Part shown: positions 54,198 through 64,000 of the stretch, piece after piece
Numbering within the stretch: the first letter of the stretch is position 1
How the letters are laid out: each line of letters begins with the position of its first letter
Origin: Diphasiastrum complanatum
Taxonomy: Eukaryota > Streptophyta > Lycopodiopsida > Lycopodiales > Lycopodiaceae
Assembly: GCA_029204225.1 (NCBI GenBank)
Contig: CM055111.1
Span: 7,671,738 to 7,735,737, forward strand
Direction: 5' to 3'
Length of the DNA: 64,000 nt
Program-made: the position numbers and the translations under genes
Notes under the pieces: model-generated
Database searches by the model: none
The model's input: the letters and a program-made list of their open reading frames with translations, nothing else
What the model was told of the DNA's origin: nothing

Positions 54198-56329
54198 TTT
54201 GGTGACCAAGCTTTATCACATACCAGACTCCTTTTTAGTCATGAAAGAAGGGGTTTCTTCTACTTTGTTCATGAAACCCCACTTGTGAGAGAGTATCTCC
54301 TCTAAGTCTCATCTCCCTATATAAGAACTCCATAATTATTGGAAAGGTTTGGTGACATCGAATTATATATAGGCTCAATGAAACAACAAACAAAAGATTA
54401 GGACATCATACTCACCTCCCTATAGTAGAGCACAATCCATGCTCACCTATGAGCTATAGGAATCTAAAAATGCACACCCAATGTTCACTAAGTTTTAACA
54501 ATAATTTTTGAATTTCATACCCAAATGGGACTATCGCATTGATGGAGATGTAGTGCTTAGGACTATAGGAACTATGGTCATAGAGCAAACCTCAACAATT
54601 AAGAGTACAAGTGGTGCCAAGCCCTAGTGTTTTTTTTTTTGGAGCTCCTAGGATAATCACCCACCTAAGCAACGATAGTGAAATGGATATCAAAATAATC
54701 TCCCATCCTCATAGTGCAACATGTACTCACATGCAACGAGAACCATACCAACATCCTTGATCAAATCCCTTGAACACTATAGCCATAGGGTTCCTACCAC
54801 CATAGCCCATAACACTCATGGAGACAACTCACTAAAGTATCGAATGATGTATAGGATTCTCAATCCATTCAAGCATAGAATGATTGATTAGTAGTTGACT
54901 AAATGCAACCCAAGTCCCAAAATTACATATGGTCATAAGGGGCCTGTGCATAGCTTACTTGCAACATGTGGTTAATTGCATCTATTAGAAATTTCTCAAT
55001 AAGAGATGGGAGATTATTTTAGGTATATAACTCGAACTTGGCTTGATTCCAAATTCTCTCTGATATGAGGTTGTCTAATGATGATCATGTTCACTAGTGT
55101 GCTAATGGTGGCTTTTCACATTATGTTCGTAACTACTGAAGGTTGAAAGCTGTATGTGTATGATGCTTAGGTTGCAAAATCCCATTTGACATTGTATTTG
55201 AAGCCAGTTGAAAATTGAAACCGGGTTTGGGATTACGGTTTTTTTTTATAACTGGTGATTTCTTCGCTGTTTGTGCACCGTTTTGGATGCCGTAAGGACA
55301 GGAAGGAAGCTAATTACATTGTCAACCAGCCATGGAGATATTCTGAGGTTTATGTCAGAGATTTGTCTCCAGACAATTAACCTAGTAGATTTGCGATATA
55401 AGGTGAAAAAAGCTAGGATCATTTTCTCCGATGGAAATGGGCAATTGTGTGCACTTGTTCTTGCATGAATCAATGTGCCATCAGCTCCAACACTAAGACA
55501 CCATAGCGAGACCTCAGAGAAGCATGCATCTTTAAGCAAAATCTCAAAAGAAGGTGGAGAGCAACCCAAGTAAAAAAATTGGTGAGTCAGGGTTTGAGGT
55601 GATAAAAGTGTGATCTTTCTCCACACAATATCAAATTTTGAGCTGTACAATGGTAGACATGGGTGCTTTAGCTGGGCAAATTAGCTTGTATGCAAATCAT
55701 ATTGGATGCACTATGGATAGGGATCGGAGCTAGCACTTGCAAGAGTCTATTTCGGTGAATAGATCCATGAATAGCCATAGGATTAGGCTGAATTTGGATC
55801 AACGATGGAGATTATGCCTTTGGGAGAGCTACATGGGCCGTAGGATTAAGGACTGTCGGATCTGCTAAAAAGTGTTAATCTAAACTTCAAATGAAAGGGT
55901 CTAAAGTGCAGAATGCACTTCAAATTCACTAAAATATTCAGATTGAATTGGACCGAAGTCCCTGAATTTTGCGAAGGGTGAAGTTTTTCAACTCGAAGAA
56001 ACTGTTCAAAAGCTAGGAATGCCCCAATTTTGATGTCCTTAAGCTTATTTTGACCAAATGAAAGGCTATAGTACCAAAAATAGAGTGATTGCCACAGAGA
56101 AAGTTCTTAGTGGATCCCCTTTTAGAAAGCGGGTAGTTGGCAGCATGTGGCGGGAAGCATTTTACATTTCGAAGCAAACTTGGCTCTCAATTTGCCAACT
56201 AAGCAATGGGGGGCCTCGTAAGGAAAAATTAACAAGTCATTATTTTGAGCTTCTGACATCGCCATTGCCCTTGGAGCACTCTTTTTAGCCTACAGATGCA
56301 TATTTAAGCCGTTTGGACATCGCAAATGT
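54196..56329. other. No recognised gene; one open minus-strand frame
   Basis: Mostly AT-rich non-coding DNA. On the minus strand 55650-55246 is open for 134 codons; the product includes SLWCLSVGADGTLIHART and an LYRKSTRLIVWRQISDINLRI stretch. It looks protein-like, but I do not recognise it. A short + frame lies at 56058-56288. Confidence 0.4.
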
Positions 56330-57675
56330 GAATGAGTCAGTTTTGGGCAAGGCTAGCAAGTTGGATGGTGTCTCCAAATACGACACATGGAAATTTAAGA
56401 TGAAGATCATCCTTATGGAGAATGAGATCTAGGATATAGTAATAGAATTGAGGCCGAATACAACTCCTACAGATATGCGGACCTATGACAAGAAGGTGCA
56501 AAGGGTTTGGTGAAAGAACACGTCATTGCGCATATTGGTGAAGCCATAACAGTGAGAGGTGCTTGGGAAGCATCTCACAGCATAGTACCAAGTAGTGAAC
56601 CCATCACGGATGATGTTCTTAAGAAAAAAATTGAACACAATTTGCATGGAGGAATGTGAGAGACCACCAACTCACTATGATTGATGAACCAATACGAGAT
56701 GTAGAACTGGTACATACGATAATGAATGGATTGGCAGAACCATTTCATATTTTTATAAGTGGCATTGCATAAAGGGAGAGATGACCTACGTTTGAAGATC
56801 TTCATGGCATTGTGTTGCAGAAGGAACAAATACACGAACTGGTGAATTCCCAAAAACCACCATCAAAATATCAGACAATGTTGGCCAAGGGGAAGCCTAA
56901 ATTCAAGAAGCAACAAAGGAAGCCGAATGCTGCTAAAGACGATCAGGGATCATTGTTAGGAAAAAAGAAAAAGGAAAAATGCTTATATTTTCAAAAGCTA
57001 GGCCATTGGGCGAGAGATTGCCACAAGAAAGAGGTGGACATCAAGATGCGCAAAGTGAAGTGACTCATCAATATTGTTGAGGACGATGTTGACAATGAGA
57101 ATGCTAATCCCAGTACAACATTTGTGACTGCATTGGCATCACAAGACTCTAGATAATGAACATTGGTTCATAGATTTGGGAGCAATAAGAACATGACGAG
57201 CAAAAAATTTTGGTTCAAAGATCTGAAGTTGATAGATGATGGGAACATGGTTGCTCAAGCCAATGGAGATGAGTGCCAAATTCAGGGCATCGACAGCATA
57301 CATGTATGATTTTTTGATGGACAGATCAAGGTAATTGAAAATGTCTTGTATGTTTTTGGCTTGCAAAAAGTTTGTTTTCTGTTGGAACGATGACTAATCA
57401 TATGCTAAAGGTTGAATTTAGCAATAAGAGGTGGCAGGTCAAAGATATAAAACAGGACTACAAAGGATGGCTTTCATGACAAATCATGTGGGTTGTACAA
57501 GTTGAATGCTATGGTTTCCAAGTGCAATGGATTGGTAACAACCACATCTTCTCAAAATGATTTATGGCATAGACACTTACGTCACCTATACTTTATGAGT
57601 TTGAGATTGCTTTGCAAGTTGATGTTCTCGATGCTCACTTCTACATATGTTTCTACCCTGCCTGTCAGAGGATGA
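56330..57675 (+). pseudogene. Copia gag-protease remnant
   Basis: It starts with SKLDGVSKYDTWKFKMKIIL (gag), then LPFH and KKKEKCLYFQKLGHWARDC, a zinc knuckle whose second Cys is Phe (near 56980-57020). The protease site reads WFIDLGA for WFIDSGA (near 57165). The copy ends in the HHCC region (LWHRHLRHLYFMSL). Each conserved site is damaged and many stops are present. Integrase and RT are missing. Confidence 0.78.
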
Positions 57676-58335
57676 CTTCAGGGCTTCACACGCATTGCTA
57701 TTTATGATTGGGCACTTGCCGATGGATGAGCTAACTATGTTACAAGGCAAGCCATAGTGAACAAGTTCAAGATTTGCAATGCAGCACAGTTGCTCGCTTT
57801 TCAAGATCCTAGGAGCTGTAACAAACATTCGGAATGCTAATCTATTACAAAACCAGAAACTACTCTTGAACATGATTGAAAAATAGGATCAAGAAATAAG
57901 AAACTAAATGGACAGCATGTCAAATGCCCAAAAATCAAGAAACACACATTTCTTGATTCTTGGACACTCCAAGAACATCAAGAACTAGAATGTCAAGAAT
58001 ATGCAAGATCTATACCACATTTCTAGCCTATATAGTTTACTTGAATGTTAAATCCTACTTTAATCCACAAAAGCAAGAAAGCTAATCTACACTACTCTAT
58101 TCCACAACTACATTAGATCTACAACCACACACAAGGAATGGAAGGGCAAGATCATAAATGCATCACTCAAGAAAACAAGAATGATCAAGGAGCTTAGTGT
58201 TGTATCAAACTCGTGGAGGCTCTTCTCATTTGGACATGGAGTAGATACAATGCATAAAAAGCTCCCTTTTTGTCTTTTATATGAACCATCATGCGCTTCT
58301 TTATCTCTTGAATAAACCATGCAAAACAGGATGAA
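57676..58335. other. No gene seen
   Basis: AT-rich, with short AAGAAA-rich patches. It separates a Copia piece from a gypsy piece. Confidence 0.4.
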
Positions 58336-59800
58336 TTGCACGATGGCTGTTGATTCTTTTAGAATTCAACTTTCAAGTTGTTATTTGAAAAGGATCACAA
58401 CATTTTTTGGTTGATCACCTTTCACGATTACCCAATGCTGAAGCATCTGATGAGCCAATAAATGACGAGTTACTAGATGCGTGTCTATTTTATGTAGATG
58501 CGACTCCGTTATGGGCAAATGATATCACTAGATATTTAGCCACTAGGGAAATAGATCCTCAGTTGACGAAACCGCAAATAATAAAAATTATCGTGAAATC
58601 CTTGCCATATCATCGTATTGCGGGACAATTATATAAGTTAGGTGTTGATGGTATTACACGACATTGTGCCCACGAATCTGAAGTCCGACAGATTATTGCC
58701 TTGACAATTGAAGGTATGGGGGGTGGACATTTCTCCTCCAATGCTACTGCTAGGGCAATTCTTCTGGCAGGATTTTGGTGGCCAACCCTTTTCAAAGACA
58801 CTTATGCTTATATAAAAGTTTGCGATGTTTGTCAACACGCAGAGGATATAAAAAAGGCCGACCACAATCTCCTTACTCCAATACTTGAAAGTGAAGCATT
58901 TCACAAATGGGATATCAATTTTGTTGGACCTATTAGTCTAGAAGCACGTGGCACACAATCCCGATACATCTTGATTGCCACTAATTATGCAACAAAATGG
59001 ATAGAGGCTAGAGCAATGCGCAAAGTAGATGCAATGATCTGTAGCATGCTTTCTCTATGAAAAAAATATTATCACTCGATTTGGCTGTCCAATAGAGCTT
59101 GTTAGTAATCGAGGTTCTCACTTCCTTAATGAGTAATCAACAGTTTACTGACTCATTACTTCGTTATACAACAAAAGAGCACCCCGTACTATCCTAGAGG
59201 CAATGGATTAGCTGAATTCATGAACAAAATGATTTGTAAAATCTTAACCAAGATAGTATAAACAAGTCGATCATATTGGAAAACAAAATTATTTTCTGCT
59301 ATCTGGGCATATTGAACAACATCAACACGAGCCACGAGTTGGAAAACACCATTTGAGCTGGTATATGGCCAAGAGGCTATTATGCCAGTAGAGTTTTTAA
59401 TTCCTTCTCTACGCGTCACTTTAGCATATGCCACTGACTTGTGTGACGATAGTGCTTATCAACACCAAGTTCAAAATAGACTCTTTACGTTAACGAAACT
59501 ATGTAAAACATGACTTATATCTTATCACGCATAGTTAGTTTATAAACGATGGCATAAGGCTTGGCATGATCGTCATGTAGGGACTAAGGATATTCATGAT
59601 GGTGATAAAGTTTTACTTTATACATCTTCCAAGGTCCATCCAGGAAAAATGAATTTTGTAGCCAAGGTCCTTATGTTGTCAAAATTTTCACCAATGGTGC
59701 AGTCCAATTAGAAACCCTAGAAGGCATACCCCTTGACACATTAGTCAATGGTAGCCGACTACGGAGGTACTACGAGGATAATTTTTCGGTAAGTCCTATG
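58336..59800 (+). pseudogene. Ty3/gypsy RNase H end, integrase and chromatin-binding tail, decayed
   Basis: It begins at the RNase H end (LLILLEFNFQ...KGSQHFLVDHLSRL). The H2C2 finger follows (GGGHFSSNATARAILLAGFWWP, CDVCQH near 58715-58845). Then the integrase core: KWDINFVGPI (Asp), IATNYATKWIEA, a damaged second Asp region and YYPRGNGLAE (Glu near 59205). The tail includes PFELVYGQEAIMPVEF, WHDRHV, GDKVLLYTS and a frameshifted GPYVVK..., the GPY/F module. One frame is open at 58407-59060; stops and shifts follow. There is no chromodomain. Confidence 0.88.
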
Positions 59801-59964
59801 TAGAAATATCTTTTTTTTAATATTCTATCTTATACTTTTCTGTTTTTTCCTTCCATGTATATTTCCTCCCAAGTTTTTTGAAAACCCATTGATTTTACAC
59901 TTACTCAAAAAAAAAATAATCAAAAATACTTTTCCATCCAACAATAGGTTCTATCTGACAAGAT

Positions 59965-60222
59965 GCATCCGCCGATTTTTGTCCGACGACTCACTTGCAT
60001 CCGATGATTGCATCCGATGAGATGCATCCGACGATTTCCGTCTGACGACTCATTTGCATCCGACGATTGCATTCGACAAGATGAATCCGACGATTTTTGT
60101 CTGACGACTCATTTGCATCAGACAATTTCCATCCAACAACTCATCTGCATCCGACAATTTCCATTTGACGACTCATTTGCATCCGACGAGTCCTTTGCAT
60201 CTAACGAAAAATGCATCCGACG
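59965..60222 (+). repeat. Tandem repeat built from 32-, 13- and 14-bp units
   Basis: Each unit begins GCATCCGACGA or a variant. The 32-bp unit continues to a GTCTGACGACTCATTT-like end. The series is 32-13-14, 32-13-14, then 32-32-32 and short ends. Confidence 0.85.
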
Positions 60223-61775
60223 TCTACACTGTTTGTTCTTCTATTTCCGAAGTTTCTTGCCTCAGCGCCATGTCATGTACATCCCATTTGACTTCCTTGA
60301 TTTTTGCTCCCACTTTATGTTCCCCAATGGAAAGGCCAACAGAGCCTCTATCTTATGTACCAAGCCTATGAAAATTTTGATCAGAGACAGTTGACATTTC
60401 GAATTGATCTCCCAAATTTTCAGTCATTTGTCTACTTGGTTGGCAGCAACCTCACCACCTTTGGCTTCCCTAGGGGCCTGGAGAAACCAGTCAAGCTGAC
60501 CAACATGATACAACAGCCATACGCCACCCAGATTCCTTAATACCACTATCGACAAATAAAAGAACGACATTCTCCTCGAGGCCATCAAGTGCAAGGAATT
60601 GGGAGTTGCATGTGTTTACCTCACTAAGTACACGTATATGTGAAAGGTCCATCTATTGAGGATTCCCCTCCAAATTTTTGCCCTGCTGGGAGAATCCTAT
60701 GAGGGCCGACAGGACATGTACAATTGGTCCGGGTTCATCTCCAAACAACTTATTACTGCCTTACGAAAGAGATCCCCAGTTACCTCTCTAGGCTATATTT
60801 TCTTTGATTTGGCTCGAAGTCAATCCTCCATTGACTTGAAGATTGCTCTAGCTTCAAGGGATGTTGTTTCTAGCCGAGGCTATACACCATCCACAACTTC
60901 AGCTACAGCTTTCCACCAAGCTGTTATACTTCCTGAGCGCCAAGTCAAGAAAAGACATGATTAGCCATCACAACTTGCTGATATCACACCACCACTGAAG
61001 AAGTCAAGGAATAAGATGACTGCCCACAGACCACCTCCAGAATCCGAGATGGAGTCTAATAGCCCAACACCATCAAAGACAATGAAGCTGACTCTCAAGA
61101 AGCAGAACACAAAGATGGCTAGCTATGAAGATGTTTCCTCCAGCAATGAAGCTGATGAAGATGAAGAGGAAGGTAGCCTCCAGACGAGACATACCCGACA
61201 ACGCAGAACATCACCTGCTACCTCCTCACCTCAGATCCAGCTCAGGGACACCCAGTACAATCACTAGCTAGAAGCACCCAATCCCAATTACCATCTTGGG
61301 ATCGTTTCAAGATATTACCTCACCCCCTTGTTCCCAGCAAACATAGGCAACAGTTTTAGGGATGGGAGAAAGGGAGCTACCTACAACCACACAGGCAGAA
61401 CACAAAATTGCAACTGATCCCACTCATGATGACGAAGCAAAAAAGACTGACGTAGTTGTTTTAGACCGAGAAGACCAAGATCAAGGTCAAGCAGCAAAAA
61501 TACCAGTGCCCAAGGGCTGAAGAGGATGAAGACCCCTCTACTCTGAAGCAAGATGACGTCATCGATGTAGACACACTTTAATATTTCGATGAAGACGATC
61601 TTGTAGATGAGGAGGTGGAGATAATCCTAGAGTTCATTGCACCAGTCTCACCACTAACCCTACAGATGACGATGGTTAAGCAACCAATCAGGCCAGAAGA
61701 TATCAACAAACCAGTTCCATCTTCAGGAGCGGCAAATAAAAATGGAGAAGTAGTGGTGCGAAAAATAGACAAAAT
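60223..61775 (+). pseudogene. Unrecognised broken frame downstream of gypsy integrase
   Basis: Several overlapping open pieces (60304-60540, 60656-60964, 61016-61267 and further) appear to be one decayed protein. The N-terminal pieces include a RIDLPNFQSFVYLVGSNL stretch; the later ones are acidic and Ser/Pro-rich (SSSNEADEDEEEGS). Position between a gypsy pol and an LTR suggests the extra 3' reading frame some Ty3/gypsy elements carry. I do not recognise the family. Confidence 0.4.
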
Positions 61776-62564
61776 TTAGCTTGCTTGATTTGTCAACCTA
61801 TTGTACAAATGTCCACTAGTGTCTTGTACATATTTTCAAGTTGATTTTAAAAGCCAAGAGGCCTCCAAGTCGAGTCCTAGTGAGATGGTGACACGTGTCA
61901 CAAAATGTAAGAATTGGTATTTTGCTAGTATGCAATCAAATCCACATCTCAAAGTCAAATATGGCCCAATTAAATGAAGAGGTGTAGATGCTAAATCCAA
62001 TCACATTAGGAGGTGCAAAATGGTTGACCCAATCATGTTTAGAGGTTCAAATCACTTGGCCAATCATATTGTGAGCTCTAGCTAGTTGCTCCAATCATGG
62101 AGAGAGGTGGGGATCTAGAGGTCCAATTATCATGAGAGGTGGAATCCATGATGTCCAATCATATTCAAGTATTCCTCATGCTAGATCTCAAGCTACTCCT
62201 ATATGGACATGCTCTCTTATTGTACATACAAGTTTTTGTGAAGCAATCTATGTGATACACATTGTTTTTCCTCATATTCTCTCTCTACTTGAGGGCTCAC
62301 TCACTTTATCTCTCTAATCGAGAGTAATCTATTTTTCTCTCTCTCAAAGCAAATTGGAAACTTATTTTTTTCATGTACTTTGATTTCTTTGAGTGTCACT
62401 TGAATGAGGATTCATTACGCATGAAATTGTGTTGTTGCCTTAGAATCGAATCTAAGAAGATTGTAGGAAACAATCTATATAATAGATCTATGTGCAATCA
62501 CAAATTACTTTAGAAGATCATTGTGGGTGTTGGGCAGGTCTTCACATATGTGAAACCTTCACAT
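61757..62564 (+). repeat. LTR of an element running off the right edge
   Basis: The right end (...CCTTCACA) abuts a tRNA-Met primer-binding site, so it is a 5' LTR. The proposed left end TGCGAA mirrors TTCACA with one mismatch and is less sure. A TATATAATAG box lies near 62476. Confidence 0.55.
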
Positions 62565-62577
62565 GGTATCAGAGCCA
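62565..62577 (+). other. Primer-binding site (initiator tRNA-Met)
   Basis: TGGTATCAGAGCC, one base longer than the match at 2406, directly after the LTR end. Confidence 0.88.
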
Positions 62578-62629
62578 CTTAAGGTGTGATGAAATGCATC
62601 TATGATCAAGATTTGAGAGTGAAAGTCAA

Positions 62630-64000
62630 GGCTAAGAGGGTGGTAGAGGATCTTAAGTAACTAGCTTCCAAGGGATTTTGGCATCAAGAGAGGCCAAAAT
62701 CATGATGATTTGGATCTGCAAAGTACAGTATGGACTACTGTGCTCAGAGCACTTGTGGATGCCTCCATTTTAAGGATTTATTATTTTCTATGGGGTGATC
62801 CAAATTGTGCAAGTAAATACTTGTTGGAGAGCTATTTGAGTGTAGATTTAGGTGCAAGAGATCTCAAGTAATTGGTTCACTATAGGTCAAGTTATTGGCA
62901 TTTTTTTGGAGGTAGGTTGGGCACCCAACCTGGTGACTTTTTCCAAAGAGCACCAAATCTGGGTGGTTGCATTAGAAAACTCAAGGTGGCATTGTCAATA
63001 TGGGTTTTGAGATTTTGAGATCCTAGTCACATTGTTTCACTCCTATTCATAGTTATTGAGTTGTTTTTTGGCTTGAAATAGAGGCATAGAGGTGTGTGAA
63101 ACTCATGTGATCCAAATTCTCTTGGAGTTCCTTCATTTGTGAAAGGCAAGATCTAGTAACTCAAGTTGATTGACATTGGCGGAGATTGATCTCTCATTTG
63201 TGATCAAGAACTTACTAAGTGGATCTAGCTCTTTGAAACACACATCTTAGTGAGAGAGAAGAATCACACATTTTGAGACTTCAAATTCAACTTAAGAGTG
63301 GAGGATGAATTGCATACGTCAAGTTTGATGTGAAAAATTGCCTGAAAAAACAAGGTTTTGAGAGCTAGTTTGGACATAGTTTGCAATCAAGTGGATTTTG
63401 AGATCAAAAGGGATCAAAATCATGATGAATTGGTCGATGCTGGGTAATGTACAGACTGAGGTGATCAGTCACATGTGAGATTACCAAAATTTGGATGGTT
63501 GGCATTTCTCCAAGATAGATCCAAATCCACTGTATGATTGCTTGTTGGAAAGTTAGTAAAGTCTAGTTTGTGAGGCAATTGTTTTCAAGCCAAAAGGACT
63601 TGTCTTGAAAAAGTTATTGGAATTCTAATGAAGGTGTGTAGGGCACCCAAATTGGTGAGACATGCCAAGGATTGCTTATATCTATCTTAGATCATCAAGA
63701 ATTTATGATTTTGCATTGTCAATCTAGTTTGTGTGTGATCTAGATGAGATTTTGGTGCCATAGCCACATAGTTTCACACAAATACTTTCTTTTTTAGTTT
63801 TTTGTGGAGTCCTTGAGTGTTTTAAAGTGTTTTTTAAGCTTGTGGAGGGATTTGGCTCAAAGTCTTGGAGTTCTTCATCTTTGGTGTGAGGCAAGATCTA
63901 GATACAAGGAGAGATTGACATTGGTTGTGAGATTGATAATCTAGTGTCTTTAGAGTCACAAAATCACTTTGAATTATCATTTCACAAGTTTGTACTTTAT
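62630..64000 (+). repeat. Leader of the LTR element with a ~720-bp diverged tandem duplication
   Basis: No gag frame is seen behind the primer site. The sequence consists of two diverged copies about 720 bp apart. Matching landmarks: AAAATCATGATGA (62697 and 63417), AAGTTATTGG (62889 and 63611), GGGCACCCAA (62919 and 63641), and a GACATTGG...GAGATTGAT end. The second copy reaches the window edge. Confidence 0.8.

Overview
The window is nuclear DNA from a vascular plant with a large, repeat-loaded genome. Evidence for a plant: a spliced tocopherol cyclase (VTE1) gene with consensus GT-AG junctions, a plant-only GRAS transcription factor, Copia and Ty3/gypsy retrotransposons primed by initiator tRNA-Met, and many (TC)n/(AC)n microsatellites. 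Introns of 6 to 10 kb and the LINE type (APE + RT + long cysteine/histidine C-terminus, tail ending in (TC)n) remind me most of ferns; a gymnosperm or other seed-free plant is not excluded. This placement is inference.

Layout. 1-5.45 kb: a decayed Ty3/gypsy element whose RT is cut by the LTR of a Copia element, itself internally deleted. 6.53-40.08 kb: the last seven exons (298 codons plus stop) of a VTE1 gene on the + strand. Its first ~190 codons should lie upstream of the window. The introns hold at least six LINE copies or fragments (8.5-15.0, 17.3-18.0, 19.0-23.6, 31.2-33.2 kb), two hAT-like non-autonomous DNA elements with perfect 8-bp target duplications (7.14-7.88 and 18.27-18.80 kb), Copia fragments on both strands, a Myb/SANT-like fragment and several diverged tandem repeats. 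41.26-44.14 kb: a non-LTR-type RT element with an N-terminal zinc-finger-like motif, interrupted by a small TA-flanked MITE. 44.4-47.6 kb: a scrambled Copia element with its 3' LTR. 47.9-49.3 kb (minus): broken coding sequence with a DGMDQ motif (DUF7869-like). 50.9-51.1 kb (minus): a tRNA-derived SINE-like sequence. 52.13-54.02 kb: an intact intronless GRAS gene of the NSP2 type. 56.3-61.8 kb: Copia gag and Ty3/gypsy integrase remnants, a higher-order repeat and an unrecognised broken reading frame. 61.76 kb to the end: the LTR, primer-binding site and duplicated leader of a further LTR element running off the window.

Only two host genes are supported: VTE1 (last step of tocopherol ring formation in plastids) and the NSP2-type GRAS gene. 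The rest is mobile DNA in several layers. The most unusual signal is the hAT-like pair: the same termini and interior, but a reiterated subterminal motif that is GAATCG throughout one copy and GAAACG throughout the other. Second is the RT element at 41-44 kb, and third the shared two-hairpin 3' tail of the LINEs.
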